Positions 7,285 through 16,027 of a stretch of DNA of 32,253 nt are shown piece after piece. This DNA is from Micromonospora haikouensis (GTDB taxonomy: Bacteria; Actinomycetota; Actinomycetes; Mycobacteriales; Micromonosporaceae), in the NCBI RefSeq assembly GCF_900091595.1, contig NZ_FMCW01000052.1:1-32253 (forward strand), in the 5' to 3' direction. Made by a program: the position numbers and the translations under genes. The first letter of the stretch is position 1. Each line of letters begins with the position of its first letter. The notes below the pieces were generated by a model that was given only the letters and a program-made list of their open reading frames with translations, had not been told where the DNA came from and did no database searches.

Positions 7285-9711
7285 TCAGCGGCGGGTGCCG
7301 CTGCGCGGGAACGGCAGCACCGTGGCGTTGGTGCGGTCGTCCGGGTCGGTGGGGTGCTCGCCGCCGAGGGCGGTGAGCAGGCCGGGCAGCTCGTCGGGCT
7401 TCACGAGGACCTCGCGGGCCTTGGAGCCCTCGGAGGGGCCGACCACACGCATCTGGTCCAGCTGGTCCATGAGGCGGCCGGCCTTGGCAAAGCCGATGCG
7501 CAGCTTGCGTTGCAGCATCGAGGTGGATCCGAACTGGCTGGTGACGATCAGCTCGGCGGCCTCGCGCAGCAGGGCCCGCTCGGCGTCATCGAGCCCGTCG
7601 ACCACCGCGGCATCGACAGCCGGGGCCTTCGCGGCCGGTGCCAGGGCGGCGGCAGGCGCGGCGGGGGCGGGCTGCCCGCCGGCGTCATCGGCCTGGCCAC
7701 GCCAGTGCTCGACGACAGCGGTGACCTCGGCGTCGGACACCCAGGCCCCCTGGATCCGAACCGGGGTCGACGCGCCCATGGGCAGGAACAGTCCGTCGCC
7801 CTTGCCGAGCAGCTTTTCCGCGCCGGGCTGGTCGAGGATGACGCGGGAGTCGGTCAGAGAGCTGGTGGCGAACGCGAGCCGGGACGGCACATTGGCCTTG
7901 ATCAGGCCGGTCACCACGTCCACGCTGGGCCGCTGGGTCGCCAGGACCAGGTGGATGCCGGCGGCACGGGCGAGCTGGGTGATCCGCACGACGGACTCTT
8001 CGACGTCGCGGGGGGCGACCATCATCAGGTCGGCCAGCTCGTCGACCACAACCACCAGGTACGGGTACGGCTCCAGAACCCGCTCGCTGCCGGCCGGGGC
8101 GGTGACCTCACCGGCGCGGACCTTGCGGTTGTACTCGTCGACGTGCCGGACGCCGTGGGCGGCCATGTCGTCGTAGCGCATGTCCATCTCCCGCACGACC
8201 CACTCCAGGGCGTCGGCGGCCTTACGCGGGTTGGTGACGATCGGGGTGACCAGGTGCGGGATCCCGGCGTAGGCAGTCAGCTCGACGCGCTTGGGGTCGA
8301 TGAGCAGCAGCCGCACCTCGGCCGGCGTGGCCCGGGTCAGCAGGGACACCAGCAGGGTGTTGAGGCAGCCCGACTTCCCGGCGCCGGTGGCGCCACCCAG
8401 GAGCAGGTGTGGCATGGTCGCCAGGTTCGCGGTGATCGCCTTGCCGTCGATGTCCTTGCCCAAGCCGACCAGCAGCCGGTGCCCGTCGCGGGCGGCGCGG
8501 GAGCGGATGACGTCGCCGAGGGTCACGACTTCCCGGTCGGGGTTGGGGACCTCCACGCCGACGGCGCTCTTGCCTGGGATCGGGGACAGCAGCCGCACCT
8601 CGGGCTGGCCGACAACGTAGGCGAAGTTCCTCCCTAAGCCGATGACCTTCTCCACCTTCACCCCGGCGCCGATGGTGATCTCGTAGCGGGTGACGGTGGG
8701 CCCGCGGTGCGCGCCGGACACCTTGGCGTTGACCTTGAAGTCGTCCAGGACGCCCTGCAGGGCCTGCTTGACTGTGTCGGTGGCCGCGGTACGCCGCTGC
8801 GGTGGGTCACCGGCGGCCAGGAGGGCCAGCGTCGGCAGCTGGTAGCCGCCCGCCGTCACGGGTGCCGCAGCGGCCGTCACCGCGGCGATGGTGGTCGGGT
8901 CCGTGCTCTGGCGGCGTGGCAGCGGCGAGCGGGGCGCGGATTCCGCGGAATCGACCACCAGGGCCGGGCTGGCCGCCACTGCGGCGCTCGGGCGTGGGGC
9001 GGGCGACGCGTCGAGTTCGTCGGCCTGGTCGACGTCGTCGAACCCGTCGAAGTCCTCGTCGACGGGCAGAGCGGGGCGGCGGCGGACGGCGGCGAGGGCG
9101 GTCACCACGGCGACCGGGGTGATGCCGGTGGCGGCGGTCAGGCCGGCGGCGATCAGGCCGAGCAGGAGCGGCGTCGCGCCCCACACGCTGAACACGGCGT
9201 CGAGCGCGCCGGTGGCCCGGCCAAGCAGCCCGCCGGTGCCGGTGGCGGCCAGGTCGAGCAGCCCGGCGAGGCCGGCGGCGGTCAGCAGCGTGCCGGCGGC
9301 TTGGGCGAGGATCCGCACGGTGTGGGTGCCGGCGGGGTGGCGCATGGACTGCACGGCGAGCCAGATCAGCGGCAGCGGCGCGAGGACGGCGAGGCGGCCG
9401 AGCAGCCCTCCGGTGATGGCGGCCGGGATGTGCAGGAGCTGGCCGGGCAGGCCGGCGGGGTGGGTCCACACGGCGGCGGCGGTGACGACGCCGGTGAGCA
9501 GCAGGGCGAGGCCGGCGTGGTCGTGACCGGGCAGGTCCAGGCCGGGGGTGCGGTGCGGGCTGGGCAGCTTGCGGGCGAGCTGGCCGGCGCCGCGTGCGGT
9601 GCGGTGCCAGGTGGCGCGGGTGGCCAGGCCGCACCAGCGGGCGAACGCGGCGGCGTGGTCGACCTCGGCCTGCTTCTTCGTGCGGCGGGGGCGGCGGGCG
9701 GTGCTGGCCAT
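7285..9711 (-). CDS. FtsK/SpoIIIE-type DNA translocase with gamma domain
   Basis: This is an 808-aa protein from the ATG at 9711, with AAGGAG six to seven bases upstream; the frame extends further up but overlaps the preceding gene. The N-terminus has about four membrane segments (residues about 65-240), followed by an acidic Ala/Pro linker. The motor has an alpha-domain signature (GPTVTRYEI), Walker A GGATGAGKSG near residue 445 and Walker B YLVVVVDELADLM near 555. The C-terminus (LIVTSQFGSTSMLQRKLRIG near 710-760) is a winged-helix gamma domain, which in chromosomal FtsK reads KOPS sequences and contacts XerCD. FtsK hexamers pump double-stranded DNA. Conjugative TraB proteins of actinobacteria normally carry a different C-terminal domain, so a full chromosomal-style FtsK within a transfer operon is notable. 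It follows a second ATPase gene. Confidence 0.85.
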   Translation of the reverse strand: MASTARRPRRTKKQAEVDHAAAFARWCGLATRATWHRTARGAGQLARKLPSPHRTPGLDLPGHDHAGLALLLTGVVTAAAVWTHPAGLPGQLLHIPAAITGGLLGRLAVLAPLPLIWLAVQSMRHPAGTHTVRILAQAAGTLLTAAGLAGLLDLAATGTGGLLGRATGALDAVFSVWGATPLLLGLIAAGLTAATGITPVAVVTALAAVRRRPALPVDEDFDGFDDVDQADELDASPAPRPSAAVAASPALVVDSAESAPRSPLPRRQSTDPTTIAAVTAAAAPVTAGGYQLPTLALLAAGDPPQRRTAATDTVKQALQGVLDDFKVNAKVSGAHRGPTVTRYEITIGAGVKVEKVIGLGRNFAYVVGQPEVRLLSPIPGKSAVGVEVPNPDREVVTLGDVIRSRAARDGHRLLVGLGKDIDGKAITANLATMPHLLLGGATGAGKSGCLNTLLVSLLTRATPAEVRLLLIDPKRVELTAYAGIPHLVTPIVTNPRKAADALEWVVREMDMRYDDMAAHGVRHVDEYNRKVRAGEVTAPAGSERVLEPYPYLVVVVDELADLMMVAPRDVEESVVRITQLARAAGIHLVLATQRPSVDVVTGLIKANVPSRLAFATSSLTDSRVILDQPGAEKLLGKGDGLFLPMGASTPVRIQGAWVSDAEVTAVVEHWRGQADDAGGQPAPAAPAAALAPAAKAPAVDAAVVDGLDDAERALLREAAELIVTSQFGSTSMLQRKLRIGFAKAGRLMDQLDQMRVVGPSEGSKAREVLVKPDELPGLLTALGGEHPTDPDDRTNATVLPFPRSGTRR

Positions 9712-9806
9712 CGGGGGTCTCCTTGTCCGGACCGGATGGGGGCGGGGGTGGGCTGTCGGCCTCCGCGAGAGCCGACTGCTGGCGCGGTCGGCTGTCACGG
9801 GGGCGG

Positions 9807-11756
9807 TCAGCCCGCGATGGTGAAGGGGCCGCCGCGCTGGGCGGGCGGGTTGATCCGGTGGGCGTCCTTGAGCCGGCCCAGCAGGGTGTAGAGCTGGGAC
9901 TGGTTGACCGGGCAGTCGGGCCGGTCCAGCAGCGCCTGCGCGGAGGCCGGGCCGCGGCGCAGGCACGCCAGGACCCAGTCAGCGGGGGTGGCCGGCGCGA
10001 CCTGCTCCACCACGGTGGTCGTGGTGCAGCGGCCGGTGCCGAACGCGGCGCGCAGCCGGTCCACCGCGCTGCCGCCGCCCGGGGTGGTGGCCGTGGCCGT
10101 CTTGCCGGCGGTGGCGGGGGCGCGGTGGCCGGGCAGCACGATGGGGCTGGCCGGGTCGATCTCGGGCACGTTCCAGCGCACCGGCACGCGGGGTGCGGCG
10201 GCAGCGACGGCGTCCTCGTCGAGGTGCGGGACGCGGCAGAGCATGCCGACGCGGTTGCTGTGGCGCAGGTAGCCCATGCCGGCGGTGGTCTTGCCGTCGA
10301 TCTCCGGCTCCAGCACGAACGGGTCGCCGACGAAGTCGTCCGGCAGGATCGTCGAGCCCGACCCACGGTTGGACAGGCGCAGCACCAGGGCGTTGCCGGC
10401 GACGAGGGCGTCACGCAGGCGGATCGACCCGCCGAGGGAGCGCATCTGCGGCAGTTGGGTGGCCAGGATGAGCCCGACGCCGGTCTTGCGCATCGTCTCG
10501 GCGGCCTGCTCCATCAGCGCGACCAGCGGCGTGTTCGGGATCAGGATCAGCTGGCACTCGTCGATAACCACGATGAAGGTGCGCAGGCCGAGGGCCTTGA
10601 CCCGGGGGTCGTTCTCGTCGAAGGCCTGCACGCCGGCGTCGGCGAGCAGTTGGGAGCGGCGCATCACCTCGGCGTGCACCCGGCGGCCCAGCAGCGCGGT
10701 CGCCTCGACGCCGGGGTGGTACTCCACCACGTTCTTCCACGCCGGCAGTGACTGGCCGTTCTGCGGGTCGCCGACAGCGACCTGGGCGCCGCCGTCGAGC
10801 AGGTTGGCGATCAGCGCGCCCAGCGCGCGGGACTTGCCGGTGCCGATGGACCCGACGACCAGGCCACCGACGACCCCGAAGCCGGGCCGGGACACCACCC
10901 AGTGGCCGGGGGAGCCGTCGGTGAACCGGACCAGTTCCAGCCGGCCGTTGGCGTAGGTGGGGCCGGTCCAGGGCACGCCGTCGGCGATGTGGGACCGCTC
11001 GACGAGGATGACCCGCAGGCGGGCGGTCTTGCCGGTGGAGCGCCAGCCGACCGCGCCCTCGTTGAGGTCCAGGGCGACCTCGACGTCCGGGCCGGACTTG
11101 AACAGGGGGCCGGGCTTGGTGCCGGGAGACAGGCGCACCAAAGCCTCGGTGACCCCGGGCCGGGGCTCGATGGCCTTGACCAGGGTGGTGCCGGTGCAGA
11201 CGCCCTGCCCGACCACCTCGGTCTGCCAGCGCTGCTCCCAGTGCGCGGTCAGCGGGTCGGCCACCTCCACCGGCTCGTCGACCACGGCCGGGGACGGCTG
11301 CGGCTCGGGCTCCGGCGGGCTCTGGCGCAGGTGGTACCACCAGGGCCAGCCCAGCACCACGCCGGCCAGGGTCGGCAGGGCGATCGTGAGGGTGGGGTGC
11401 GCGGCGAGGGCGGCGGGTCCGCCGGCCGCGACCGTGGCCACGGCGGACCCGCCGAGCACGACCGCGATCGCGGCCCGCCAGGCCCGCACCGTGCGGGACC
11501 GGGCCCGCCAGCTCACCGCCGTGGCGGCGATGGCCAGGGCGAGGATCGCCACGCTCTGCCAGGACAGACCCAGCGGGCCGGCCACCCAGGCCACGGCCAG
11601 TTCGGCGGCGACCCAGTAGACCGGCAGCAGCCGCCGCCAGCTGCGCTTGACCAGCCAGGCCACCGCGTAGGCGGTGACGGCGAGCAGGGCGGTCAGGGCG
11701 CGGCCGAGCGCGGCGGCCCGGTCGGCACGGATCTCGGAGGCGGTCCGGGTCGACAT
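9807..11756 (-). CDS. TraB-like conjugative FtsK/HerA-family ATPase
   Basis: The 649-aa protein begins at the ATG at 11756 behind GAGGAG. Four membrane segments lie in residues about 18-135. The ATPase domain has Walker A GSIGTGKSRA near residue 304 and Walker B FIVVIDECQLIL near 397, with a conserved LATQLPQMRS that fits the FtsK/HerA sensor region. The C-terminal 80 residues form a winged-helix-like module (SAQALLDRPDCPVNQSQLYT), the place where TraB of Streptomyces plasmids recognises its clt repeats. In that system a single TraB moves double-stranded plasmid DNA between mycelia; this is the best transfer-motor candidate here. It is separated from the upstream gene by a strong hairpin and is followed 95 bp later by the FtsK gene. 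Confidence 0.75.
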   Translation of the reverse strand: MSTRTASEIRADRAAALGRALTALLAVTAYAVAWLVKRSWRRLLPVYWVAAELAVAWVAGPLGLSWQSVAILALAIAATAVSWRARSRTVRAWRAAIAVVLGGSAVATVAAGGPAALAAHPTLTIALPTLAGVVLGWPWWYHLRQSPPEPEPQPSPAVVDEPVEVADPLTAHWEQRWQTEVVGQGVCTGTTLVKAIEPRPGVTEALVRLSPGTKPGPLFKSGPDVEVALDLNEGAVGWRSTGKTARLRVILVERSHIADGVPWTGPTYANGRLELVRFTDGSPGHWVVSRPGFGVVGGLVVGSIGTGKSRALGALIANLLDGGAQVAVGDPQNGQSLPAWKNVVEYHPGVEATALLGRRVHAEVMRRSQLLADAGVQAFDENDPRVKALGLRTFIVVIDECQLILIPNTPLVALMEQAAETMRKTGVGLILATQLPQMRSLGGSIRLRDALVAGNALVLRLSNRGSGSTILPDDFVGDPFVLEPEIDGKTTAGMGYLRHSNRVGMLCRVPHLDEDAVAAAAPRVPVRWNVPEIDPASPIVLPGHRAPATAGKTATATTPGGGSAVDRLRAAFGTGRCTTTTVVEQVAPATPADWVLACLRRGPASAQALLDRPDCPVNQSQLYTLLGRLKDAHRINPPAQRGGPFTIAG

Positions 11757-11803
11757 CGCTGGTCTCCTCTACGGGTGCTGGCGAGAGCGGGGGGTGAGGG
11801 GGT

Positions 11804-11835
11804 GGGCCCCGGGGCGACGCTGCGCCCCGGGGCCC
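11804..11835 (-). terminator. 13-bp perfect GC hairpin within the transfer operon
   Basis: GGGCCCCGGGGCG (11804-11816) pairs perfectly with 11823-11835 around ACGCTG. It lies between the stop at 11848 and the next start at 11756, so it probably attenuates transcription into the two ATPase genes. Stems of this strength without a T-tract are common actinobacterial terminators. Confidence 0.65.
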
Positions 11836-11847
11836 GGGGTGGGATCG

Positions 11848-13242
11848 TCAGCCGACCAGGACTTCGCTGGTGGCGAGGTTGCCGCCGGTGTCGGAGACCG
11901 CGTCGGCGACCGCGCCGTCGTGGCTGTTGAAGTCGGACAGGGCGGCCTGCAGCTCCTCCTGGGCGGTGTTCAGCGCGGCGTGGGCGGCGGCGAACTGCTC
12001 GCCCGCGTCGCGCAGGTGGCCGACGGTCGAGGCGGCCATCTTCAGGCCCTCGTACCGGTCGGCGGCCTCGGTCAGGACCGCGCTGAACGCGGCGAGTTCC
12101 TCGGCTCCGGACCCGGCGGCCTCGGCGGCCTGGGTGAACGCGGCGCGGATCTCCTCCGGACCAGTGGCTTCCAGGTTCACGGTCATCTCCCTCAGTTGCT
12201 CGGTGGTGCTGGTCGGTCCGGCCGCCGGGTTGGCGGTCGGGTGGTGCTGGTTGTCCCCGGCGTCGCCGCCGGTGGTCTTGTGGTCGTCACAGAACGGGCC
12301 GTCCGGGCCGCCGCCGGGGTTGTCGCACCACTGCGGCTGCCCGTCGCGGACCTCCCGGTGGGCGCACCGGGCGTAGGCGTCGTCCCGGCTGGGCGGCCCG
12401 GCCGGCGTCGCGGCGTCCGTGCTCGTCTCGGCGGTGGCGCAGACGTGCCAGGCCCCGGACTCCTCGGCGTCCTCAAGCGAGGCGAACGAGCCCCCGGACC
12501 GCTCTCCGCACCGGTTGCACCGCCACTCAAAGCGCGGCGGCCGGCACCGGGGGCAGCCCGGCGTCTGGCAGTAGGAGTGCTCGTCGGTGTGGACCACCGA
12601 GGACGCCGGCTCCCGCGACCGGTCGTCCGCCTCGGTCCGGCCGGCGAGCTGCTGCGGGACCGGCTGTTGCGTGTCCTGGGCGCCGCCGGGGATCACCCGC
12701 AGCGCCGGCCGACGCGGCTCCTGCTCACCGTCGTCAGCGGTGGGGACGGACGATTCGGCGGAATCACGGGTGGGTTCGGGCTGCCCGGTGTACTGGTCGG
12801 GGTGCTCGGTGCGGGTGTGGTCGCGGCCGGCGCCCTGGGCGTTGGCCTCGATCCGGTACGGCCGGCTGGACCACCCGCACAGGTCGCAGTCGGCGTACCA
12901 GCGGTCGTCGTCGTCGACGTCGACCACGACGCCGTCGACAGCCTGGGCGCCGCGCTTGCGGGCGACCGCCCGGCGGCGGCGGGCGCGGGCCCGCTCGGTG
13001 GCGTCCTCGATGAGCCCGGCGAGGTAGCCGTCGGCGGCGGCGACCGTGCTGCCGGTCCGTCCCGCGCCGGCCGGGGCGCTCGCCCCGGCCGACCCGTCGG
13101 CCTTCTGCCCGGCTGCCTGCAGGCGGGCGCGGGCCTGCCGGCGCGGGGACTGCTTGCCCCTCACCGCGTAGGCGGCGTCCTCCAGCAGCAGCACGGCGAT
13201 CTTCGCCACCGCCAGGTACACCAGGATGTCGAAAAAGATCAC
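11848..13242 (-). CDS. Membrane-tethered zinc-motif protein of the transfer operon
   Basis: The 464-aa product starts at the GTG at 13242, which overlaps the upstream TGA (GTGA). A hydrophobic N-terminus (IFFDILVYLAVAKIAVLLLE) is a likely membrane anchor, followed by a basic region. The middle has two zinc-type clusters: CDLCGW near residue 130, and CQTPGCPRC with CNRCGE near 240-260, plus CAHREV...CDNPGG...CDDH near 320-350. The last 120 residues (after MTVNLEATGPEE) are helical and Ala/Glu-rich. I do not recognise a named family. Position between Spd-like membrane proteins and the TraB-like ATPase suggests a part in DNA transfer or plasmid spread at septal cross-walls (inference). Confidence 0.7.
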   Translation of the reverse strand: MIFFDILVYLAVAKIAVLLLEDAAYAVRGKQSPRRQARARLQAAGQKADGSAGASAPAGAGRTGSTVAAADGYLAGLIEDATERARARRRRAVARKRGAQAVDGVVVDVDDDDRWYADCDLCGWSSRPYRIEANAQGAGRDHTRTEHPDQYTGQPEPTRDSAESSVPTADDGEQEPRRPALRVIPGGAQDTQQPVPQQLAGRTEADDRSREPASSVVHTDEHSYCQTPGCPRCRPPRFEWRCNRCGERSGGSFASLEDAEESGAWHVCATAETSTDAATPAGPPSRDDAYARCAHREVRDGQPQWCDNPGGGPDGPFCDDHKTTGGDAGDNQHHPTANPAAGPTSTTEQLREMTVNLEATGPEEIRAAFTQAAEAAGSGAEELAAFSAVLTEAADRYEGLKMAASTVGHLRDAGEQFAAAHAALNTAQEELQAALSDFNSHDGAVADAVSDTGGNLATSEVLVG

Positions 13243-13676
13243 TGGACCACGTCCTGGATGGTCGCGCCGAGACCGCCCACGACGATCGGCAGCAGCAGGG
13301 CGCAGGCCAGCGCGATGTGGGCCAGCTTGGTCTTGCCGCCCCCACCGCCGCCCTTGCCCGCCACGCCCTTGCCGCCGGCCTTGCCGCTGCCCTTGCCGCG
13401 CAGGAACACAGCCACGACGATCGCCAGCCCCAACCCGATGGCGGTGGGGATGGACACCGCGACCTGGTCGGCGTCCTGGCCGATCCAGTTGCCGATCGGC
13501 CCGGCGATCTTGTCGATGCCGGTGGCGAGCCACTTGTTGATCTGGGTGACGACGACGCCGGCGAGCAACGCGCCGACCACCAGGGCGACCACGACCCGCA
13601 GGCGGGGGGTGAAGTGGAAGACGATCGACAGGGCGATGTAGACGAGCCCGCCGAGCACGATCACTGCGCTGGTCAT
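13239..13676 (-). CDS. Four-helix membrane protein, Spd-like
   Basis: The 145-aa protein starts at the ATG at 13676 with AAAGGAGG upstream. It has four hydrophobic segments (about residues 4-22, 27-46, 75-93 and 117-140), with a glycine/lysine-rich cytoplasmic loop between the third and fourth (GKGSGKAGGKGVAGKGGGGG). Small multi-helix proteins next to TraB in Streptomyces plasmids (Spd proteins) promote intramycelial plasmid spread, and this fits by size, topology and place. Sequence identity to a specific Spd family is not claimed. It overlaps the next gene by GTGA. Confidence 0.65.
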   Translation of the reverse strand: MTSAVIVLGGLVYIALSIVFHFTPRLRVVVALVVGALLAGVVVTQINKWLATGIDKIAGPIGNWIGQDADQVAVSIPTAIGLGLAIVVAVFLRGKGSGKAGGKGVAGKGGGGGGKTKLAHIALACALLLPIVVGGLGATIQDVVQ

Positions 13677-13691
13677 GACAGGTGCCTCCTT

Positions 13692-14147
13692 TCAGAGGGT
13701 TGCGATGAAGACCGCGGCCACGGCGGCGGCGGCCAGCGATCGGAGGGGATGGGCCAGGACCCACGAGGCCAGGTGCAGCAGCCCGCGGGGGACGAGCACG
13801 AGCACGGCCCAGCAGGCCATCGCGATCGCCTGCGCGTCCTGGCCCTCGCGGGCCCGGCCGGTCAGCTCGACCAGGTCGCACAGCGGCTCCGGAGAGCCGG
13901 TCCAGACAGCGGTGACGCTCTCCCAGTCCCCCGGAACGTGACGCTGAGTAGTTCCGGTGCCGGAACTCGGGCCGGAACTCGGCTGCGTGTTCTGTACCGG
14001 TTCGTCCTGGTTGGATTCCGGTAGGGGAGGGGCCGGAATGGGCTCCTGCCTCGGGTGGACCAGGGAAACGACGTCCGCCTCACGCCGGACTGGAATTCGC
14101 GGAATCGGTGACGTTCGGTAGTTGTCCTCGGCGGGTTGGGCGCTCAC
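13692..14147 (-). CDS. Small membrane protein, Pro-rich N-terminus and C-terminal membrane helices
   Basis: The 151-aa protein starts at the GTG at 14147, behind GGAGGTGATC, and its start overlaps the stop of a 17-codon leader. The N-terminal 70 residues are Pro/Ser/Gln-rich and probably disordered. Residues about 105-150 contain two membrane helices (IAMACWAVLVLVPRGLLHLA and SLAAAAVAAVFIATL). I do not recognise the family. It lies 15 bp ahead of the four-helix membrane protein and is probably another spread or mating accessory factor. Confidence 0.65.
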   Translation of the reverse strand: MSAQPAEDNYRTSPIPRIPVRREADVVSLVHPRQEPIPAPPLPESNQDEPVQNTQPSSGPSSGTGTTQRHVPGDWESVTAVWTGSPEPLCDLVELTGRAREGQDAQAIAMACWAVLVLVPRGLLHLASWVLAHPLRSLAAAAVAAVFIATL

Positions 14148-14197
14148 GGGATCACCTCCATCAGGTGTGGGTGGGGCGGGGTCGGCGTGCGGGTCAT
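14144..14197 (-). CDS. 17-codon leader peptide
   Basis: The ATG at 14197 has a good ribosome-binding site (GGAGGACAG upstream) and encodes MTRTPTPPHPHLMEVIP. It ends in a TGA that overlaps the GTG of the 151-aa gene. The Pro/His/Thr-rich run would slow ribosomes. Its placement just after a hairpin and just before a coupled gene suggests a translational control leader. It is too short for homology. Confidence 0.45.
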   Translation of the reverse strand: MTRTPTPPHPHLMEVIP

Positions 14198-14226
14198 GGG
14201 GTCTGTCCTCCTGCCGAGGGGTGGGG

Positions 14227-14270
14227 CCACGGCACCCGACCCGACGTCGTCGGCGGGTCGAGCACCGTGG
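14227..14270 (-). terminator. Two-part hairpin after the DUF2637 gene
   Basis: An outer CCACGG/CCGTGG pair (14227-14232 with 14265-14270) encloses an inner CGACCCG/CGGGTCG stem (14237-14243 with 14254-14260). It lies between the stop at 14295 and the leader peptide start at 14197, and is a likely partial terminator dividing the operon. Confidence 0.5.
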
Positions 14271-14294
14271 GCTCATCGCCCGGAAAGCGGTGCG

Positions 14295-15761
14295 TCAGGC
14301 GACGCGGCTGCCGCTGGTCAGTTCGAGGACCTGGCCGACGATTTCCGCCGGCACGGCGTTGAGGACCTTGCGGATCGTCCGGTCGGAAATCCCGGTGATC
14401 TCCGACAGTTGCTTGTTGGTCATTTCCGGGTGCTGGGCGCGAGCGGCGAGGACGGCGGCCACCGTTTCCGGCTTGACCGTTTCCACCTCGGGCAGGTCAG
14501 CCGGCAACTCGGCCGGAACGGAGGCGAGAGATTTCCGGTTGGCGGGACGCAGGATTTCCGGCTGCCGGGCCGCCCCGGTTTCCGCCTTCTCCTGGGCGCG
14601 GGCCAGGGCCCGACGGGTGCGCTCCAGCTCGTTCATGAGGCCGTCGCGGGCGTCCTTGATCGCCTGGCTCTCCTGCTCGGCCAGGGCCCGCGCGACGGCC
14701 TGCCGCTCGGCGAAGCGCTGTGCCTCGTCGAGCTGCGCCCGCAGCGCCCGCGCCGTTTCGTCCAGTTCTGCGGCCTGCTCCTGGGCCGTGCGCGCGTCGA
14801 CGCGCGCCTCGGCCAGGGCGTCCTGATGGTCGCGTTCGGCCTGCTCAGCGGCCTCGGTGAGCATCCGGACCTGCTCGGTGGCGCTCCGCTCGGCCAGGAC
14901 CCGGGCGGCGGCGGCCCGGTCTGCGGCGTCGCGGGCCTCGGCGAGCCGGCCCTCGGCCAGCCGGGCCGCCTCCGCCTCGGCGGCGGCCCGCTGCGCGGCG
15001 GCCCTGGCGGCCTCGCGCGCCTCGGCGACAGCCCGGACGTGGTCGGCGATTTCCGCCTCCGTGGCGACCTCGATTTCCGCCCGCGTTTCCGCCTCGACCG
15101 TCGCCCGCGTTTCCGCCTCGGCCGCACGGGTTTCCGCCGCCGCACGGGCGACGGCTTCCGCCTCGGCCCGCGCCGTTTCCACCCGCGCCAGTTCCTCGGC
15201 TTCCGCCAGGGCCGCCCGCGCGGCGGCGGTTTCCGCCCGCGCCGCCCGGATCTCCTCCGCCCGCCGGGCCGCCTCGGCGTCGGCCAGCCGCTTGCGGTCG
15301 GCCTCGATTTCCGCGTGCTTGCGCCCCGAGTCGAGGTCGCCCATGACCAACTTGGACAGGAACAGGAACGCCAGCGACGGCAGGCAGGCCAGGAACCGCG
15401 CCGACCAGGAAGCGTCCGCGCCGACCGCCGACAGTTGCGCGGCCAGGGACAGCACCGCGCCAGCCAGCAGGATCACCAGGGCGTAGGACCACAAGCTCTT
15501 GCCCTGCCGCAGCCGCTTGCGCAGCGACAGCGTCGCCACCAGTGGCAGAAGCTCGGAGATGACCGCGTTGGCCCACCCGAACCACTGCGGGGTGCCGTGC
15601 GGCATCCAGTGCAGCGTCCAGTCGCGCATGTGCGTGAAGGACGCCGCGAGCGCGGCCACCATGATCGCGACGAGGATGACCAGCTTGACGGTGTCCTCGA
15701 CCTTGTCCGCCCGGCTGTCCACCGGCACGTCCACGCCGGCCCCAGGCGTCTCGGCGCTCAC
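14295..15761 (-). CDS. DUF2637-like membrane protein with coiled coil and C-terminal HTH
   Basis: This 488-aa protein starts at the GTG at 15761, which overlaps the upstream TGA. Residues about 25-150 hold four membrane segments with the DUF2637-type features ASFTHMRD and WFGWANAVISELLPLVATLS, a family common in Streptomyces and Micromonospora integrative elements. Next come roughly 250 residues of Ala/Glu/Arg-rich heptads, a long coiled coil. The last 60 residues form a helix-turn-helix (MTNKQLSEITGISDRTIRKV). The protein could link DNA to the membrane: the HTH would bind the element and the coiled coil would reach to the membrane anchor. That role is inference. It is unusual for a DUF2637 protein to carry such a long coiled coil. 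Confidence 0.7.
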   Translation of the reverse strand: MSAETPGAGVDVPVDSRADKVEDTVKLVILVAIMVAALAASFTHMRDWTLHWMPHGTPQWFGWANAVISELLPLVATLSLRKRLRQGKSLWSYALVILLAGAVLSLAAQLSAVGADASWSARFLACLPSLAFLFLSKLVMGDLDSGRKHAEIEADRKRLADAEAARRAEEIRAARAETAAARAALAEAEELARVETARAEAEAVARAAAETRAAEAETRATVEAETRAEIEVATEAEIADHVRAVAEAREAARAAAQRAAAEAEAARLAEGRLAEARDAADRAAAARVLAERSATEQVRMLTEAAEQAERDHQDALAEARVDARTAQEQAAELDETARALRAQLDEAQRFAERQAVARALAEQESQAIKDARDGLMNELERTRRALARAQEKAETGAARQPEILRPANRKSLASVPAELPADLPEVETVKPETVAAVLAARAQHPEMTNKQLSEITGISDRTIRKVLNAVPAEIVGQVLELTSGSRVA

Positions 15762-16027
15762 CGCGTGCCTCCCGAGGGGGCGGGCCGCCGGTTGTTGGTG
15801 AGCTGCGCCGGGGCCGGCACCCGCTCGTCGGCGATCCGGGCCCGGCCGGTGCCCAGCAGCTCCCGGGCGAGCTCGTCCTCCGCGCACGACTGGTGGCACG
15901 CCTCGCCCCGGCCGTCGCGCATCTGCGTGGGGGTGTCGCAGACCCGGCAGGGCCGCGACCGGCCGTGCTCGTAGTGCTCCGGGCCGGTCCAGTCCAGGTG
16001 CACCCGCACCAGCAGCTCGCCGGCCAT
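15758..16027 (-). CDS. Small zinc-motif protein
   Basis: The 89-aa protein starts at the ATG at 16027, overlapping the upstream stop by one base (TGATG), with GGGGAGGTG upstream. It contains CRVCDTPTQ and then CHQSCAED, a four-Cys/His spacing typical of a small zinc ribbon, and starts MAGELLVRVHLDWTGPEHY. It is coupled on both sides. Family not recognised; small zinc proteins of this form occur in actinobacterial transfer operons. Confidence 0.65.
   Translation of the reverse strand: MAGELLVRVHLDWTGPEHYEHGRSRPCRVCDTPTQMRDGRGEACHQSCAEDELARELLGTGRARIADERVPAPAQLTNNRRPAPSGGTR

Noticed and set aside
14136..15974. Plus-strand frame of 612 codons opposite the DUF2637 gene
   Set aside because: It is Arg/Gly/Leu-rich mirror coding of a repetitive coiled-coil gene, with no motif.
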